Positions 36,701-54,371 of a stretch of DNA of 64,000 nucleotides are shown piece after piece (positions within the stretch are counted from its first letter, which is position 1; every line of letters begins with the position of its first letter). Location: NCBI RefSeq assembly GCF_017614965.1, contig NZ_WVUG01000011.1, forward strand, positions 1 to 64,000. The letters are read 5' to 3'. The translations under genes and the position numbers were made by a program. This DNA comes from Streptomyces griseorubiginosus (GTDB taxonomy: Bacteria; Actinomycetota; Actinomycetes; Streptomycetales; Streptomycetaceae). Under the pieces are notes generated by a model that was not told the DNA's origin, did no database searches, and worked only from the letters and a program-made list of their open reading frames with translations.

Positions 36701-37120
36701 TTACGCGGTCGGACCGCCGAAGATGTCGATACGGTCGCCCTCGGCGAGGGTCACGATCGCGCGCTTGGTGGCCACACGCTGGCCGAAGCCGGTGCGGGTC
36801 CGCTTGCGCTTGCCGATGCGGTTGATCGTGTTGACCCCGGTGACCTTGACCGAGAAGACCGCCTGGACGGCCTGCTTGATCTGGGTCTTGTTGGCGTTCG
36901 GGTCGACGATGAACGTGTACTTGTTCTCGTCCAGGAGCGCGTAGCTCTTCTCCGACACGACCGGCTTGAGCAGCACGTCACGGGGGTCCGTGTACGACTT
37001 GCTCAGCGGCGTGACGACGGTGTTCTTGCCCTCGGCTGCGTGGCGACGCGCCTTGGCGACGCGAGCGGCCTTGGCCTTCTTCGCGGCCTTGGAGGCAATG
37101 GCGGGGTGACGGATGGCCAT
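36701..37120 (-). CDS. rplW: 50S ribosomal protein L23 (uL23)
   Basis: L23 at the tunnel exit contacts trigger factor and SRP. It has 139 residues because of a Lys/Ala-rich N-terminal extension of about 45 residues before the conserved [16 protein letters not shown] core; the end [14 protein letters not shown] is normal. The extension is common in Streptomyces. It overlaps the rplD stop by one base. Confidence 0.97.
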   Translation of the reverse strand: MAIRHPAIASKAAKKAKAARVAKARRHAAEGKNTVVTPLSKSYTDPRDVLLKPVVSEKSYALLDENKYTFIVDPNANKTQIKQAVQAVFSVKVTGVNTINRIGKRKRTRTGFGQRVATKRAIVTLAEGDRIDIFGGPTA

Positions 37121-37776
37121 CAGACCTCGCTCCCTTCGGTGTCATTGGCCTTCGGGCCGGACACGAAGGACTCGAAGGCGGCCTGGGTGAAGACCACGTC
37201 GTCGGAGACGAGAACGTCGTACGTGTTCAGCTGGCCCGGCTCCAGGATGTGGACCTGGGGCAGGTTGCGGGCGGACAGCCACGCGGCCTCGTCGGCGCGC
37301 TCGACGACCAGGAGCAGGTTCTTGCGCTCCGAGATCTTGCCGAACAGCGTCCGGGCGGCCTTCGTCGAGGGGCTGTCGCCCTCGATGACGCCGGAGACGA
37401 CGTGGATGCGGTTGTGGCGGGCCCGGTCGGTGAGGGCGTGACGCAGGGCCGCGGCCTTCATCTTCTTCGGGGTCCGCTGCGAGTAGTCGCGCGGCACGGG
37501 ACCGTGCACGACGCCACCGCCGGCGAACTGCGGCGCGCGGGTCGAGCCCTGACGGGCGCGGCCGGTGCCCTTCTGGCGGTACGGCTTCTTGCCGCCACCG
37601 CGAACCTCGCCACGGGTCTTGGTCTTGTGCGTGCCCTGACGGGCAGCGGCCAGCTGCGCGACGACGACCTGGTGGATCAGCGGGATGCTGACCTTCTCAA
37701 CGCCGAAGATCTCCGCGGGGAGCTCGACGGAACCGGCCTTGTCGCCAGCCGGCGAAAGGATGTCAACAGTGCTCAT
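37120..37776 (-). CDS. rplD: 50S ribosomal protein L4 (uL4)
   Basis: The 218-residue L4, whose loop reaches the exit tunnel. It has [20 protein letters not shown] and the loop [15 protein letters not shown]. In E. coli L4 represses the S10 operon; nothing here shows whether that applies. Confidence 0.98.
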   Translation of the reverse strand: MSTVDILSPAGDKAGSVELPAEIFGVEKVSIPLIHQVVVAQLAAARQGTHKTKTRGEVRGGGKKPYRQKGTGRARQGSTRAPQFAGGGVVHGPVPRDYSQRTPKKMKAAALRHALTDRARHNRIHVVSGVIEGDSPSTKAARTLFGKISERKNLLLVVERADEAAWLSARNLPQVHILEPGQLNTYDVLVSDDVVFTQAAFESFVSGPKANDTEGSEV

Positions 37777-37784
37777 CGGTTACC

Positions 37785-38429
37785 TCAGGCCCCCTTGGCC
37801 GCGGTGCGGACCAGGACGAGGCCGCCGTTCGGACCGGGAACCGCGCCCTTGATGAGCAGCAGACCCTTCTCCGCGTCAACGGCGTGGACGGTCAGGTTCT
37901 GGGTGGTGACCCGCTCGTTGCCCATACGACCCGCCATGCGGAGGCCCTTGAACACACGGCCCGGGGTGGCGCAGCCACCGATGGAACCGGGAGAGCGGTG
38001 CTTGCGCTGCGTGCCGTGACCGGCGCCGAGGCCACCGAAGTTGTGGCGCTTCATGACACCGGCGAAGCCCTTGCCCTTGCTCTTGCCAGTGACGTCGACC
38101 TTCACGCCGGCCTCGAACACCTCGGCGGTGATCTCCTGGCCGAGGGTGTACTCGGCGGCGTCCGCGGTGCGGATCTCGACGAGGTGGCGGCGCGGGGTGA
38201 CGTCGGCCTTGGCGAAGTGGCCCTTGAGGGGCTTGTTCACCTTGCGCGGGTCGATCTCGCCGAAGGCGATCTGGACCGACTCGTAGCCGTCGCTGTCGTT
38301 CGTACGCACCTGGGTGACGACGTTGGGGCCGGCCTTGACGACGGTGACCGGAACAACACGGTTGTTCTCGTCCCACACCTGCGTCATGCCGAGCTTCTCG
38401 CCCAGGATGCCCTTGATCTGCTTGGTCAT
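37785..38429 (-). CDS. rplC: 50S ribosomal protein L3 (uL3)
   Basis: The 214-residue L3, an early assembly protein close to the peptidyl transferase centre, has [16 protein letters not shown] and [20 protein letters not shown], the loop that approaches the A site. It is translated 17 bp after rpsJ. Confidence 0.98.
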   Translation of the reverse strand: MTKQIKGILGEKLGMTQVWDENNRVVPVTVVKAGPNVVTQVRTNDSDGYESVQIAFGEIDPRKVNKPLKGHFAKADVTPRRHLVEIRTADAAEYTLGQEITAEVFEAGVKVDVTGKSKGKGFAGVMKRHNFGGLGAGHGTQRKHRSPGSIGGCATPGRVFKGLRMAGRMGNERVTTQNLTVHAVDAEKGLLLIKGAVPGPNGGLVLVRTAAKGA

Positions 38430-38446
38430 TCTCAGCTCACCGGCCC

Positions 38447-38755
38447 TCAGAGCTTGATCTCGATGTCGACACCGGCCGGGAGGTCGAGTCGCATCAGAGA
38501 GTCAACGGTCTTGGGCGTCGGGTCGAGGATGTCGATCAGGCGCTTGTGCGTGCGCATCTCGAAGTGCTCGCGCGAGTCCTTGTACTTGTGCGGCGACTTG
38601 ATGACGCAGTACACGTTCTTCTCAGTGGGCAGCGGCACCGGGCCCGCGACCGACGCACCAGTACGGGTCACCGTCTCGACGATCTTCTTCGCCGAGGAGT
38701 CGATGACCTCGTGGTCGTAGGCCTTGAGCCGGATGCGGATCTTCTGTCCCGCCAT
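38447..38755 (-). CDS. rpsJ: 30S ribosomal protein S10 (uS10)
   Basis: The 102-residue S10 doubles as NusE in antitermination. It has [19 protein letters not shown] and the loop [18 protein letters not shown]. First gene of the S10 operon, preceded by a 350-nt leader with a conserved hairpin element. Confidence 0.98.
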   Translation of the reverse strand: MAGQKIRIRLKAYDHEVIDSSAKKIVETVTRTGASVAGPVPLPTEKNVYCVIKSPHKYKDSREHFEMRTHKRLIDILDPTPKTVDSLMRLDLPAGVDIEIKL

Positions 38756-38779
38756 GGCTACTCAGTAGTCCTGTCTCTC

Positions 38780-38840
38780 TACAGCTCTGGAACCCGGTGT
38801 TCCCTTGACTTCCTCCGACCCACGCGGTCGGGCGTGTCGC
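38780..38840 (-). promoter_or_regulatory. S10 leader element shared with str operon
   Basis: On the mRNA strand the leader has CGACACGC followed by the hairpin CCGACC-GCGTG-GGTCGG (complement of 38815-38840), then a second block TTCCAG..AGCTGTA (complement of 38780-38793). Both blocks recur, in the same order, upstream of rpsL. The hairpin lies about 60 nt before the rpsJ start codon. Confidence 0.75.
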
Positions 38841-39297
38841 GCTTTCACTGACACAGATGTCCCTTGTTCGAACATCCCTTGCCTGGGAAAGAGGTTCACC
38901 GGGTGCCTGGCCAGTGCCGCACCACACTTCCCGGAAGATTCCCGTACGTCCGCCCCAGTGCTGCCATCAGGCAGTTAGGACGACGAGTACTGTGGGACTC
39001 GCTTCCGGTCCCCCCGGCGGGAGGCGCGCAGCATCAACACTCGACCGAGCAACTCCGACAGTCTGCCATATGGGGCAGGGGCCTGGCCAATCGAGCCGGA
39101 GACAATACCCCGAGAGTGACGCAGGTCAAACACGAGCACCCGTCAGCCGCCGTCGGCGGGCGGGATGCCCCCTGGTGTCGCTCCCCCGCCCACGAGCCCA
39201 GGTGATGCGTTGCCCGTCCCGGCTGCCGTCGTCGCCCCCGAAGTAAAGGGCTGTCGGTCGGCGTCGTGCCCCGGCGCGTGGGGGGGCTGCCGCGTCG
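38841..39297. other. S10 upstream region
   Basis: A gap between the acyltransferase stop and the S10 leader. It contains the S10 promoter candidate at 39102-39129. I see no coding frame with conserved features; the acyltransferase 3' side near 39140-39290 is GC-rich spacer with no clear terminator. Confidence 0.5.
39102..39129 (-). promoter_or_regulatory. Candidate S10 operon promoter
   Basis: TTGACC (complement of 39124-39129), 16-bp spacer, TATTGT (complement of 39102-39107) on the minus strand. This is a good HrdB-type match that would give a leader of about 340 nt before rpsJ. Confidence 0.6.
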
Positions 39298-40440
39298 TCA
39301 GGACGCCGCGTTGCGCAGTCGGGCGAACGACGTCTCCAGGCCCCGTTTCAGCAGGCGGGCCACCGGTGCCTCCACGAAGCGGTGGACCAGCCAGCTCAGG
39401 AGCAGGAAGCCGGTGATGACGGCGGCGACCAGGAGGCGGGCGTCCATCGTGTCCTTCAGGCGGTTGATGACCGTCGTACCGGCGGCGTAGTGCATCAGGT
39501 ACAGGGGGTACGTCAGGCTGCCGGCCGTCACCAGCCACTTCCAGCGGATGCGGTCCGTCGCGCCGAGCGCGATCGCCACCATGACGAGCAGGAACACGGT
39601 GTAGATCAGCAGCGCCCCGCGCCAGCTGGAGACGTGCTCGACGGTGTCGATCCGTTTGCCGAGCTCCCGCTGCCCCATCAGCCAGGACATCGCGAGGATG
39701 CCCCACAGCAGCAGGTCCTGACCGAAGCGGTACATCAGGTACAGGGCGAGGCCGGCGATGAAGTACCAGGCGCCGTCGGGGTTCGCGACCAGGGTGAGGA
39801 GCCTGAAGTCCGCCACCGGCGTCAGCATCGCCGCCGCGCCCCAGACGCAGCAGAAGACGACGACCTTGCGGTACGTCAGCCCGGTCGCGACCACGAGCAG
39901 GAAGAGCAGGTAGAAACGGAGCTCGGACCACAGGGTCCAGTACACGCCGTCGACGTTGCCCACGTTCGAACCGGCCTGCAGCATCGTGAAGTTGAGCAGC
40001 ACGTCCCGTGCCCGCATCCGGTCCCAGACGCCGGGCAGCAGCACCAGGACGGCGGTGGTGAAGGCTATGGCGAACCAGTACGCGGGGTAGAGCCGTATGA
40101 CCCGGGAGACGAAGAACTGGCGCGGGCTGCGGCCCCAGCAGGACATGCAGATCACGAAGCCGCTGATGACGAAGAAGATCTCGACGCCGATCCAGCCGTA
40201 GGACGCGACGTGGAACACCGTCGGCATGATGTCGGACACCGGCCGGTCCCAGATGGCGTTGCCCGGCTGGTTCACCCGCCAGGTGCCGGCGTAGTGGTGC
40301 GCGGCGACCATCAGCGCGGCCGCCAGCCGGATGCCGTCGATGGCGTAGAGCCGCGGGCGTTCCCGGCGCGGCGGGTCGGCAGGACGGGGCACCCGCACCA
40401 CGCGCAGCTGCTGCGTCGGCCGGTCGGCCATCACGGACAT
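39298..40440 (-). CDS. Acyltransferase-3 family membrane protein
   Basis: A 380-residue integral membrane acyltransferase with about ten helices. A Pro/Arg-rich cytoplasmic N-terminus of about 30 residues leads to [20 protein letters not shown], with the catalytic His in HHY and [10 protein letters not shown]. There is no SGNH domain, unlike the gene at 17487. ATG at 40440 has GGGGGACG upstream; an in-frame ATG at 40476 is less convincing. It is the only gene between rpsJ and tuf. The modified substrate is unknown, probably a cell-envelope glycan or lipid. Confidence 0.85.
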   Translation of the reverse strand: MSVMADRPTQQLRVVRVPRPADPPRRERPRLYAIDGIRLAAALMVAAHHYAGTWRVNQPGNAIWDRPVSDIMPTVFHVASYGWIGVEIFFVISGFVICMSCWGRSPRQFFVSRVIRLYPAYWFAIAFTTAVLVLLPGVWDRMRARDVLLNFTMLQAGSNVGNVDGVYWTLWSELRFYLLFLLVVATGLTYRKVVVFCCVWGAAAMLTPVADFRLLTLVANPDGAWYFIAGLALYLMYRFGQDLLLWGILAMSWLMGQRELGKRIDTVEHVSSWRGALLIYTVFLLVMVAIALGATDRIRWKWLVTAGSLTYPLYLMHYAAGTTVINRLKDTMDARLLVAAVITGFLLLSWLVHRFVEAPVARLLKRGLETSFARLRNAAS

Positions 40441-40658
40441 GCACGTCCCCCTGTCTGCCTGCTTCTGCCGGTCCACGCTAGGACGTCACAAGAACCCCAC
40501 AGAGAACAGAGGCGAACAATCGGGGCACCGGCGGCCGGGAGTTGGTCCAACTCTCGACGACATGTCCCGCAAGGTTTGCCGAGACTTCACCGGGCGACCA
40601 TCGCTCAACCATCCCCGGGGCACGCACCCCGGGCGAACGAAAGGATCCGGGCAAGCGA

Positions 40659-40692
40659 AAGGGCCCGTACGACCGAAGTCGTACGGGCCCTT
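40659..40692 (-). terminator. tuf terminator
   Basis: A perfect 15-bp stem, AAGGGCCCGTACGAC at 40659-40673 with its complement at 40678-40692, around a CGAA tetraloop, 23 bp past the tuf stop. It is one of the strongest hairpins in the window. Confidence 0.92.
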
Positions 40693-40714
40693 CCAGAGGC
40701 CTAGCGGCTCAGAG

Positions 40715-41908
<1,194 letters not shown>

Positions 41909-41985
41909 TGGGGTCCTCCTGTGGAGTGGTTCTGTACGCCTTACTTCATCGGCGCCAGGTGATCTTTGCTGTCAGTGCCCGGGCC

Positions 41986-42023
41986 CCGGGGCATTCCCCC
42001 ACGATCGGGGAGGAATGCCCCGG
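41986..42023 (-). terminator. Hairpin between fusA and tuf
   Basis: CCGGGGCATTCC at 41986-41997 pairs with GGAATGCCCCGG at 42012-42023; the loop also has CCC/GGG. It could attenuate fusA read-through, leaving tuf expression to its own promoter. Confidence 0.75.
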
Positions 42024-42038
42024 CAGGCTCCGGAGTCA

Positions 42039-42068
42039 AGCCTACGGCGTATGAACGCGGTGCGTTAA
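42039..42068 (-). promoter_or_regulatory. Candidate tuf promoter
   Basis: TTAACG (complement of 42063-42068), 18-bp spacer, TAGGCT (complement of 42039-42044). A modest match overlapping a 13-bp direct repeat. Streptomyces tuf1 is known to have its own promoter in the fusA-tuf1 gap. Confidence 0.35.
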
Positions 42069-42078
42069 CGCGGTGCGT

Positions 42079-42079
<1 letters not shown>
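42054..42079 (-). repeat. 13-bp perfect tandem duplication at fusA stop
   Basis: AACGCGGTGCGTT occurs twice back to back (42054-42066 and 42067-42079), with the last base shared with the fusA stop codon. It overlaps the candidate -35 of tuf. Confidence 0.9.
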
Positions 42080-44205
<2,126 letters not shown>

Positions 44206-44244
44206 AAGGCTTCAGTCTTCTCTCGGTCTCGATGTGGGTAGCGA

Positions 44245-44715
44245 CTACCAGCGGTAGTGCGCGAAGGCCTTGTTGGACTCGGCCATCTTGTGCGTGTCCT
44301 CGCGCTTCTTGACGGCCGCACCGAGGCCGTTCGAAGCGTCGAGAAGCTCGTTGAGCAGACGCTCGGTCATGGTCTTCTCGCGACGGGCGCGGGAGTAACC
44401 GACCAGCCAGCGCAGCGCCAGGGTGTTGGCGCGGCCGGGCTTGACCTCGACCGGCACCTGGTAGGTGGCGCCACCGACACGGCGGGACTTGACCTCGAGG
44501 GTCGGCTTGATGTTCTCGAGAGCGCGCTTGAGGGTGATGACCGGGTCGTTGCCGGTCTTCTCGCGCAGGCCCTCCATGGCGCCGTAAACGATCCGCTCGG
44601 CAGTCGAGCGCTTGCCGTTCAGCAGCACCTTGTTGATCAGGGAGGTCACCAGAGGAGAACCGTAGACCGGGTCGATGATGACCGGGCGCTTCGGGGCGGG
44701 GCCCTTACGAGGCAT
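44245..44715 (-). CDS. rpsG: 30S ribosomal protein S7 (uS7)
   Basis: The 156-residue S7, an assembly initiator of the head. It has [20 protein letters not shown] and [14 protein letters not shown], and ends KAFAHYRW. It starts 2 bp after rpsL. Confidence 0.98.
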   Translation of the reverse strand: MPRKGPAPKRPVIIDPVYGSPLVTSLINKVLLNGKRSTAERIVYGAMEGLREKTGNDPVITLKRALENIKPTLEVKSRRVGGATYQVPVEVKPGRANTLALRWLVGYSRARREKTMTERLLNELLDASNGLGAAVKKREDTHKMAESNKAFAHYRW

Positions 44716-44717
44716 TC

Positions 44718-45089
44718 TTACTTCTCCTTCTTGGCGCCGTAACGGCTGCGAGCCTGCTTGCGGTTCTTGACACCCTGGGTGTCGAGCGAGCCGCGGATGA
44801 TCTTGTAGCGAACACCCGGCAGGTCCTTCACACGGCCGCCGCGCACGAGCACGATGGAGTGCTCCTGCAGGTTGTGTCCCTCACCCGGAATGTAGGCCGT
44901 GACCTCGATCCCGCTGGTCAGACGCACACGCGCGACCTTACGCAGGGCCGAGTTCGGCTTCTTCGGGGTGGTCGTGAACACACGCGTGCAGACGCCGCGA
45001 CGCTGAGGGGAACCCTCGAGTGCGGGCGTCTTGTTCTTCTCGACCTTGTCCTGCCGGCCCTTGCGGACCAGCTGCTGGATCGTAGGCAC
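44718..45089 (-). CDS. rpsL: 30S ribosomal protein S12 (uS12)
   Basis: The 123-residue decoding-centre protein. [12 protein letters not shown] carries Lys43 and the second loop RVKDLPG carries Lys88, so both streptomycin-contact lysines are wild type. GTG start at 45089 with GGAG upstream gives the exact family length; the longer in-frame extension to 45200 crosses the leader hairpin and is rejected. Confidence 0.98.
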   Translation of the reverse strand: MPTIQQLVRKGRQDKVEKNKTPALEGSPQRRGVCTRVFTTTPKKPNSALRKVARVRLTSGIEVTAYIPGEGHNLQEHSIVLVRGGRVKDLPGVRYKIIRGSLDTQGVKNRKQARSRYGAKKEK

Positions 45090-45118
45090 TACTTCTCCGG
45101 TTTCTGTGTGCCGATGGG

Positions 45119-45164
45119 TACAGCTAACCTGGAACGTCGCCGACCCACGCGGTCGGGTGTGTCG
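45119..45164 (-). promoter_or_regulatory. str leader element shared with S10 operon
   Basis: Same two blocks as upstream of rpsJ: hairpin CCGACC-GCGTG-GGTCGG preceded by CGACAC (complement of 45140-45164), and TTCCAGGTTAGCTGTA (complement of 45119-45134). The hairpin ends about 51 nt before the rpsL start. Confidence 0.75.
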
Positions 45165-45281
45165 AATCCGGCAGACTCCCGCCGCAAGGCAAAAGGGCAC
45201 AGATTACGGTGGCCAGTAGCGGCTCGCTATGCGGTTGATGGCACGCACAAGAGCCAGGGCACACCCCAGGCACAAGGTCTG

Positions 45282-45310
45282 AGCGTACCTACCGCATTCG
45301 CTGCGGTCAA
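45282..45310 (-). promoter_or_regulatory. Candidate str operon promoter
   Basis: TTGACC (complement of 45305-45310), 17-bp spacer, TACGCT (complement of 45282-45287). The same TTGACC -35 as the rplM and S10 candidates. It predicts a leader near 190 nt. Confidence 0.6.
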
Positions 45311-45404
45311 AACAAATGGGCCCCGCCCGCATCACCATGCGGAACATGTCAAGACCCTACGCCGTACGTGATCTTCGATTTCACGTCCCGGTCACGTGGA
45401 GACG

Positions 45405-45959
45405 CTAGCCGGAAGCGAGCGACACCGCGATGAGAAGGGTCAGCACCAGGGCCCATCCGGCGGTCGACAGCCAGCCCAGCACCAGCCCGGTCATGGCGAG
45501 CCCCTCACCCGTCTCGCCGGTCCGCTCGATCTCGGCGCGCGCGGTGTGGCCGAGGATCACCGCCGGGATCCCGGTGAGCCCCAGCGTCGGCACGCACAGC
45601 AGACCGCACACGGCGGCTCCCACGGCCTTCCCGTTCGTCTGCGGCCGCGCGGTGGGCAGGAACGTCCGCGGTACGGGCGGTACGGCCATCAGGGGCGCCG
45701 GCTGCGGTACGGGGCCCGTGGGCAGGTCGCCGACCAGCAGGGCCAGCTCCCCCACCGTCCGCGCCGCGTACGCCCGCGCCACCCGCTTCTCGAACTCGGA
45801 GTGCTCCAGCCGCCCCTCCCCGTACCCGGCTCTGAGCACGTCGACGGCACGCTCGCGGTCGGCGTGCGAGGCGAGCATGGAGGAGGTCGTGTGGGGCTGC
45901 CACGGCTGCGGGACACCTTGCCCCGACTGCCACGGCTGCCATGGAGTCGGTTGAGACAC
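45405..45959 (-). CDS. DUF1707 and DUF4190 domain membrane protein
   Basis: A 184-residue protein: a Trp/Gln/Pro-rich N-terminus, the DUF1707 helix bundle at about 30-80 (SHADRERAVDVLRAGYGEGR, then ALLVGDLP), a Pro-rich linker and a DUF4190 pair of membrane helices at about 112-138 and 155-182. The GTG at 45959 is preferred because GGGGGAGG lies just upstream; the longer open frame is leader. DUF1707 is a short actinobacterial module of unknown function, often fused to membrane domains. Monocistronic, downstream of nothing on its strand except the decayed locus. Confidence 0.8.
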   Translation of the reverse strand: MSQPTPWQPWQSGQGVPQPWQPHTTSSMLASHADRERAVDVLRAGYGEGRLEHSEFEKRVARAYAARTVGELALLVGDLPTGPVPQPAPLMAVPPVPRTFLPTARPQTNGKAVGAAVCGLLCVPTLGLTGIPAVILGHTARAEIERTGETGEGLAMTGLVLGWLSTAGWALVLTLLIAVSLASG

Positions 45960-46066
45960 GGGCGCCTCCCCCCAAAAGCGAATGAACGCCTCCATCATCC
46001 TCCAACGCCCCGCTTTCGCCACGGGTTCCCACACAGCGGACCGACTTCCGGCCACCGGGGTCGTGC

Positions 46067-46857
46067 GTGACGCCGGGGCGGGGCGTTGCCGGGGTCCTCG
46101 TGTTCGGCCTGGTGCCGGTCGGCGACGGCATGGCCGCGCTGCTGATGTATCTGGCCCTGGTGGTGCCACCGGCGCTGACGGCCCGCCTGTTCGCCCGGAA
46201 GGGCGGAGCGGGCGGAGCGGTCCGGTCACGCGGCACCGCGAAGCCCGCCGTGGCCCGTGCGCCCCGGCGCACCCGCCCCACGTCCACCGAGGCGGCAGAG
46301 CTCGCCGTCACGTCGTACGGCGGAATGCCGCGCCTGCACCCCTACCGCCCCGGCCCCTCGGCCGACCAGGGTGCGCGTGCCCGCGCCGGGCGACGGCCCC
46401 GTTCTGCTCGTCTTCGAGTCCACCGGCCGGCACGGCGGCTTCTCGGTGTCCGAGGGCGGCGGCGACCCGAACCCCCGTCCGCGGGAGCTGTTCCGGGTCG
46501 CCCCCCAGGACGGGCGCCCGGTGTCCTGCCGGGTCCGCGTCCTGCTGCCCGCGCAGCGCGGCACGGAGCGGCTGCTGGACGTCTGGGCCATGGGCCCGTG
46601 GCGGCTGGCGCTGCGCCCGCCCGGCGAGGCCCGGCGACTGGAGACGGATCTGCCGCTCACGCGGAGCACGACGGCACGGGAGCGTTCGCGCTGCCCGAGG
46701 TGACCCGTACCCACCGCACGGGACGCCTCTGGCGAACGGCCACGGCCCGGCCCGCCTGTCCCTCGCCGTGCCGGAATCGCGCCGCGTCCTGCGCGTCGAG
46801 TCCACCGGCCGCTGGACCCCGCGCACGCCGAAGGGCGGCCACCCCTCCACGAGGTGA
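46067..46857 (+). pseudogene. Frameshifted membrane/beta-sandwich hypothetical gene
   Basis: Coding character jumps between frames. Frame 2 from 46067 gives a hydrophobic N-terminus (GVLVFGLVPVGDGMAALL and following helix) to about 46365. Frame 3 (about 46367-46660) then reads a coherent beta-rich segment (GPVLLVFESTGRHGGFSV, LLDVWAMGPWRLALRPPG). Frame 2 resumes near 46670 (GTGAFALPEVTRTH) and frame 1 near 46735 finishes with RLSLAVPESRRVLRVESTG and a stop at 46857. The repeated ESTG-type segments suggest one ancestral protein with several small indels, though sequencing error could mimic this. Its 3' end overlaps the rpoC terminator. Confidence 0.5.
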
Positions 46858-46865
46858 CCGCCCTT
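46831..46865 (-). terminator. rpoC terminator
   Basis: AAGGGCGGCCACC at 46831-46843 pairs with GGTGACCGCCCTT at 46853-46865 (one mismatch), 21 bp past the rpoC stop. Confidence 0.8.
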
Positions 46866-46885
46866 CAGCTCAAGCGATCGCTCGC

Positions 46886-50785
<3,900 letters not shown>

Positions 50786-50843
50786 TATGCGTCAATCCCT
50801 CTCAGGGTTGTAAGTCTTGGGGTCTGAAACGGGGGTCCCGGAG

Positions 50844-50878
50844 CCGGCCGGAGGTTCCTCACCAGGTCCTCCGGCCGG
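50844..50878 (-). other. rpoB-rpoC intercistronic hairpin
   Basis: CCGGCCGGAGG at 50844-50854 pairs with CCTCCGGCCGG at 50868-50878. It lies just after the rpoB stop. A processing or stability element is likely, since rpoC has no separate promoter I can see. Confidence 0.65.
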
Positions 50879-50885
50879 ACTCCCG

Positions 50886-53800
50886 TCAGACCTCTTCGAC
50901 GCTGCTCGGCTCGCGCCGGGACAGGTCGATGCCGAGCTCCTCCGCAGCGCGGAAGACGTCCTCGTCGGTGTCACGCATCTCGATGGACATACCGTCGCTG
51001 GACAGCACCTCCACGTTCAGGCAGAGCGACTGCATCTCCTTGATGAGCACCTTGAAGGACTCGGGGATGCCGGGCTCGGGGATGTTCTCGCCCTTGACGA
51101 TGGCCTCGTAGACCTTCACGCGGCCGGTGACGTCGTCGGACTTGATGGTCAGCAGCTCCTGGAGGGCGTACGCGGCGCCGTACGCCTCGAGCGCCCACAC
51201 CTCCATCTCGCCGAACCGCTGGCCACCGAACTGCGCCTTACCACCCAGCGGCTGCTGGGTGATCATCGAGTACGGACCGGTCGAGCGGGCGTGCAGCTTG
51301 TCGTCGACCAGGTGGTGCAGCTTCAGGATGTACATGTAGCCGACCGAGATCGGGTCCGGGAACGGCTCACCGCTACGGCCGTCGAACAGCCGCGCCTTAC
51401 CGGTCGGGAGCACCATGCGCTCGCCGTCCCGGTTCGGGATGGTGTGCTGCAGCAGACCCGCGAGCTCGTCCTCGCGCGCACCGTCGAAGACGGGGGTCGC
51501 GACGTTCGTGCCCGGGTCGACCTGGTCGGCGCCGATCGCCTGGAGGCGCTGCGCCCACTCCTCCGCGAGGCCAGAGACGTCCCAGCCGCGGCTGGCGAGC
51601 CAGCCGAGGTGGATCTCCAGGACCTGTCCCGGGTTCATTCGGGACGGCACACCCAGCGGGTTGAGGATGATGTCGACCGGGGTGCCGTCCTCCAGGAACG
51701 GCATGTCCTCGATCGGCAGGATCTTGGAGATGACACCCTTGTTGCCGTGCCGGCCGGCGAGCTTGTCACCGTCGGTGATCTTGCGCTTCTGCGCGACGTA
51801 CACGCGCACCAGCTGGTTCACACCGGGGGGAAGCTCGTCGCCCTCCTCGCGGTCGAAGACGCGGACGCCGATGACCTTGCCGGTCTCGCCGTGCGGCACC
51901 TTCAGCGAGGTGTCACGGACCTCACGGGCCTTCTCACCGAAGATCGCGCGCAGCAGGCGCTCCTCCGGGGTCAGCTCGGTCTCACCCTTGGGGGTCACCT
52001 TGCCGACGAGGATGTCACCGGCGATGACCTCGGCGCCGATGCGGATGATGCCGCGCTCGTCGAGGTCGGCGAGGACCTCCTCGGAGACGTTCGGGATGTC
52101 CCGGGTGATCTCCTCCGGGCCGAGCTTGGTGTCACGGGCGTCGACCTCGTGCTCCTCGATGTGGATCGAGGAGAGGACGTCGTCCTGCACGAGGCGCTGC
52201 GACAGGATGATCGCGTCCTCGTAGTTGTGACCCTCCCACGGCATGAACGCGACCAGCAGGTTCTTGCCGAGCGCCATCTCGCCGTTCTGGGTGGCCGGAC
52301 CGTCGGCCAGGACCTGGCCCTCGATGATCCGGTCGCCCTCGTTGACGATGACCTTCTGGTTGACCGAGGTGCCCTGGTTGGAGCGGGCGAACTTGGCCAG
52401 CCGGTAGGTGATGTACGTGCCGTCGTCGTTGGCGGTGGTGATGTAGTCCGCGGAGACCTCCTGGACCACACCGGCCTTCTCGGCCTTGACCACGTCGCCG
52501 GCGTCGACCGCGGAGCGGTACTCCATGCCGGTGCCGACGAGCGGGGCCTCGCTCTTGATCAGCGGCACGGCCTGGCGCATCATGTTCGCGCCCATGAGGG
52601 CACGGTTGGCGTCGTCGTGCTCGAGGAACGGGATCATGGCGGTCGCGACCGACACCATCTGGCGCGGCGAGACGTCCATGTAGTGCACGTCGTCACCGGC
52701 GACGTAGTCGACCTCGCCGCCACGGCGGCGGACGAGCACCCGGGCCTCGGCGAACCGCATGTCCTCGTTGAGCGTGGCGTTGGCCTGCGCGATGACGAAG
52801 CGGTCCTCCTCGTCGGCGGTCAGGTAGTCCACCTCGTCGGTGACCTGGCCGTCGACGACCTTGCGGTACGGGGTCTCGACGAAACCGAACGCGTTGACGC
52901 GGCCGTAGGAGGCGAGCGAGCCGATCAGACCGATGTTCGGGCCTTCAGGGGTCTCGATCGGGCACATGCGGCCGTAGTGCGAGGGGTGCACGTCACGGAC
53001 CTCGAAGCCGGCCCGCTCACGGGAGAGACCACCCGGACCAAGGGCCGACAGACGGCGCTTGTGGGTGAGGCCCGACAGCGGGTTGTTCTGGTCCATGAAC
53101 TGCGACAGCTGGCTGGTGCCGAAGAACTCCTTGATGGAGGCGACGACCGGCCGGATGTTGATCAGGGTCTGCGGCGTGATCGCCTCGACGTCCTGGGTCG
53201 TCATGCGCTCGCGCACGACGCGCTCCATACGGGCCAGACCCGTGCGGACCTGGTTCTGGATGAGCTCGCCGACGCTGCGCAGACGGCGGTTGCCGAAGTG
53301 GTCGATGTCGTCGGTCTCGACGACGATCGTGTCGCCGTTGTCCCCGGCGGTCTCGGTCTCGCCGGCGTGCAGCTTCACCAGGTACTTGATCGTCGAGATG
53401 ATGTCCTCGACGGTCAGGATGCCCGCGTCCAGCGGGGCGTCCGCACCCAGCTTCTTGTTGACCTTGTAGCGGCCGACCTTGGCGAGGTCGTAGCGCTTGG
53501 GGTTGAAGTACAGGTTCTCGAGCAGCGTCTGCGCGGCCTCACGCGTGGGGGGCTCGCCCGGACGCAGCTTGCGGTAGATGTCGAGCAGCGCGTCGTCCTG
53601 GCCCTGGGTGTGGTCCTTCTCCAGGGTGGCGCGCATCGACTCGTACTCGCCGAACTCCTCGAGGATCTGCTCGGTCGTCCAGCCGAGAGCCTTCAGGAGA
53701 ACGGTGACGGACTGCTTGCGCTTGCGGTCGATGCGGACACCGACCATGTCGCGCTTGTCGATCTCCATCTCCAGCCAGGCGCCCCGGGAGGGGATGATCT

Positions 53801-54371
53801 TGGCGGAGAAGATGTCCTTGTCGGACGTCTTGTCGATGGTGGAGTCGAAGTAGACACCGGGCGAGCGGACCAGCTGCGACACCACGACACGCTCGGTGCC
53901 GTTGATGACGAAGGTGCCCTTGTTGGTCATGAGCGGGAAGTCGCCCATGAAGACCGTCTGGGACTTGATCTCGCCGGTCTCGTTGTTGGTGAACTCGGCC
54001 GTGACGAAGAGCGGGGCCGCGTACGTGAAGTCGCGCTCCTTGCACTCGTCGATGCTGTTCTTCGGCGGCTCGAAACGGTGGTCGCGGAACGTCAGCGACA
54101 TCGACCCGGAGAAGTCCTCGATCGGGGAGATCTCCTCGAAGATCTCCTCCAGACCGGACTTGGTGGGGACGTCCTGACCGGACTCCAGAGCCTCCTCGAC
54201 CCGACTCTGCCAAGCGGTGTTTCCGAGCAGCCAGTCAAAGCTCTCGGTCTGCAGCGCGAGCAGGTTGGGAACCTCGAGAGGCTCCTTGATCTTTGCAAAG
54301 GAGATGCGCAGCGGGGCGGTGCTGGCGCCGTTGTTCGTATTCGCGGTCGAGGCAGTGCGCGAGGCGGCCAA
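50886..54371 (-). CDS. rpoB: DNA-directed RNA polymerase subunit beta
   Basis: The 1161-residue beta subunit. The TTG at 54371 starts [15 protein letters not shown] and gives exactly the length I recall for Streptomyces RpoB; GGAAGGA lies just upstream, and the longer open frame from 54458 is rejected. The rifampicin region (about 415-445, [24 protein letters not shown]) is wild type by comparison with E. coli. C-terminal [20 protein letters not shown]-type clamp residues are present. It follows rplL by about 575 bp. Confidence 0.98.
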   Translation of the reverse strand: MAASRTASTANTNNGASTAPLRISFAKIKEPLEVPNLLALQTESFDWLLGNTAWQSRVEEALESGQDVPTKSGLEEIFEEISPIEDFSGSMSLTFRDHRFEPPKNSIDECKERDFTYAAPLFVTAEFTNNETGEIKSQTVFMGDFPLMTNKGTFVINGTERVVVSQLVRSPGVYFDSTIDKTSDKDIFSAKIIPSRGAWLEMEIDKRDMVGVRIDRKRKQSVTVLLKALGWTTEQILEEFGEYESMRATLEKDHTQGQDDALLDIYRKLRPGEPPTREAAQTLLENLYFNPKRYDLAKVGRYKVNKKLGADAPLDAGILTVEDIISTIKYLVKLHAGETETAGDNGDTIVVETDDIDHFGNRRLRSVGELIQNQVRTGLARMERVVRERMTTQDVEAITPQTLINIRPVVASIKEFFGTSQLSQFMDQNNPLSGLTHKRRLSALGPGGLSRERAGFEVRDVHPSHYGRMCPIETPEGPNIGLIGSLASYGRVNAFGFVETPYRKVVDGQVTDEVDYLTADEEDRFVIAQANATLNEDMRFAEARVLVRRRGGEVDYVAGDDVHYMDVSPRQMVSVATAMIPFLEHDDANRALMGANMMRQAVPLIKSEAPLVGTGMEYRSAVDAGDVVKAEKAGVVQEVSADYITTANDDGTYITYRLAKFARSNQGTSVNQKVIVNEGDRIIEGQVLADGPATQNGEMALGKNLLVAFMPWEGHNYEDAIILSQRLVQDDVLSSIHIEEHEVDARDTKLGPEEITRDIPNVSEEVLADLDERGIIRIGAEVIAGDILVGKVTPKGETELTPEERLLRAIFGEKAREVRDTSLKVPHGETGKVIGVRVFDREEGDELPPGVNQLVRVYVAQKRKITDGDKLAGRHGNKGVISKILPIEDMPFLEDGTPVDIILNPLGVPSRMNPGQVLEIHLGWLASRGWDVSGLAEEWAQRLQAIGADQVDPGTNVATPVFDGAREDELAGLLQHTIPNRDGERMVLPTGKARLFDGRSGEPFPDPISVGYMYILKLHHLVDDKLHARSTGPYSMITQQPLGGKAQFGGQRFGEMEVWALEAYGAAYALQELLTIKSDDVTGRVKVYEAIVKGENIPEPGIPESFKVLIKEMQSLCLNVEVLSSDGMSIEMRDTDEDVFRAAEELGIDLSRREPSSVEEV

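Noticed and set aside
45090-45200. Upstream extension of rpsL
   Set aside because: It would translate the leader hairpin shared with rpsJ; the GTG at 45089 gives the standard 123 residues.
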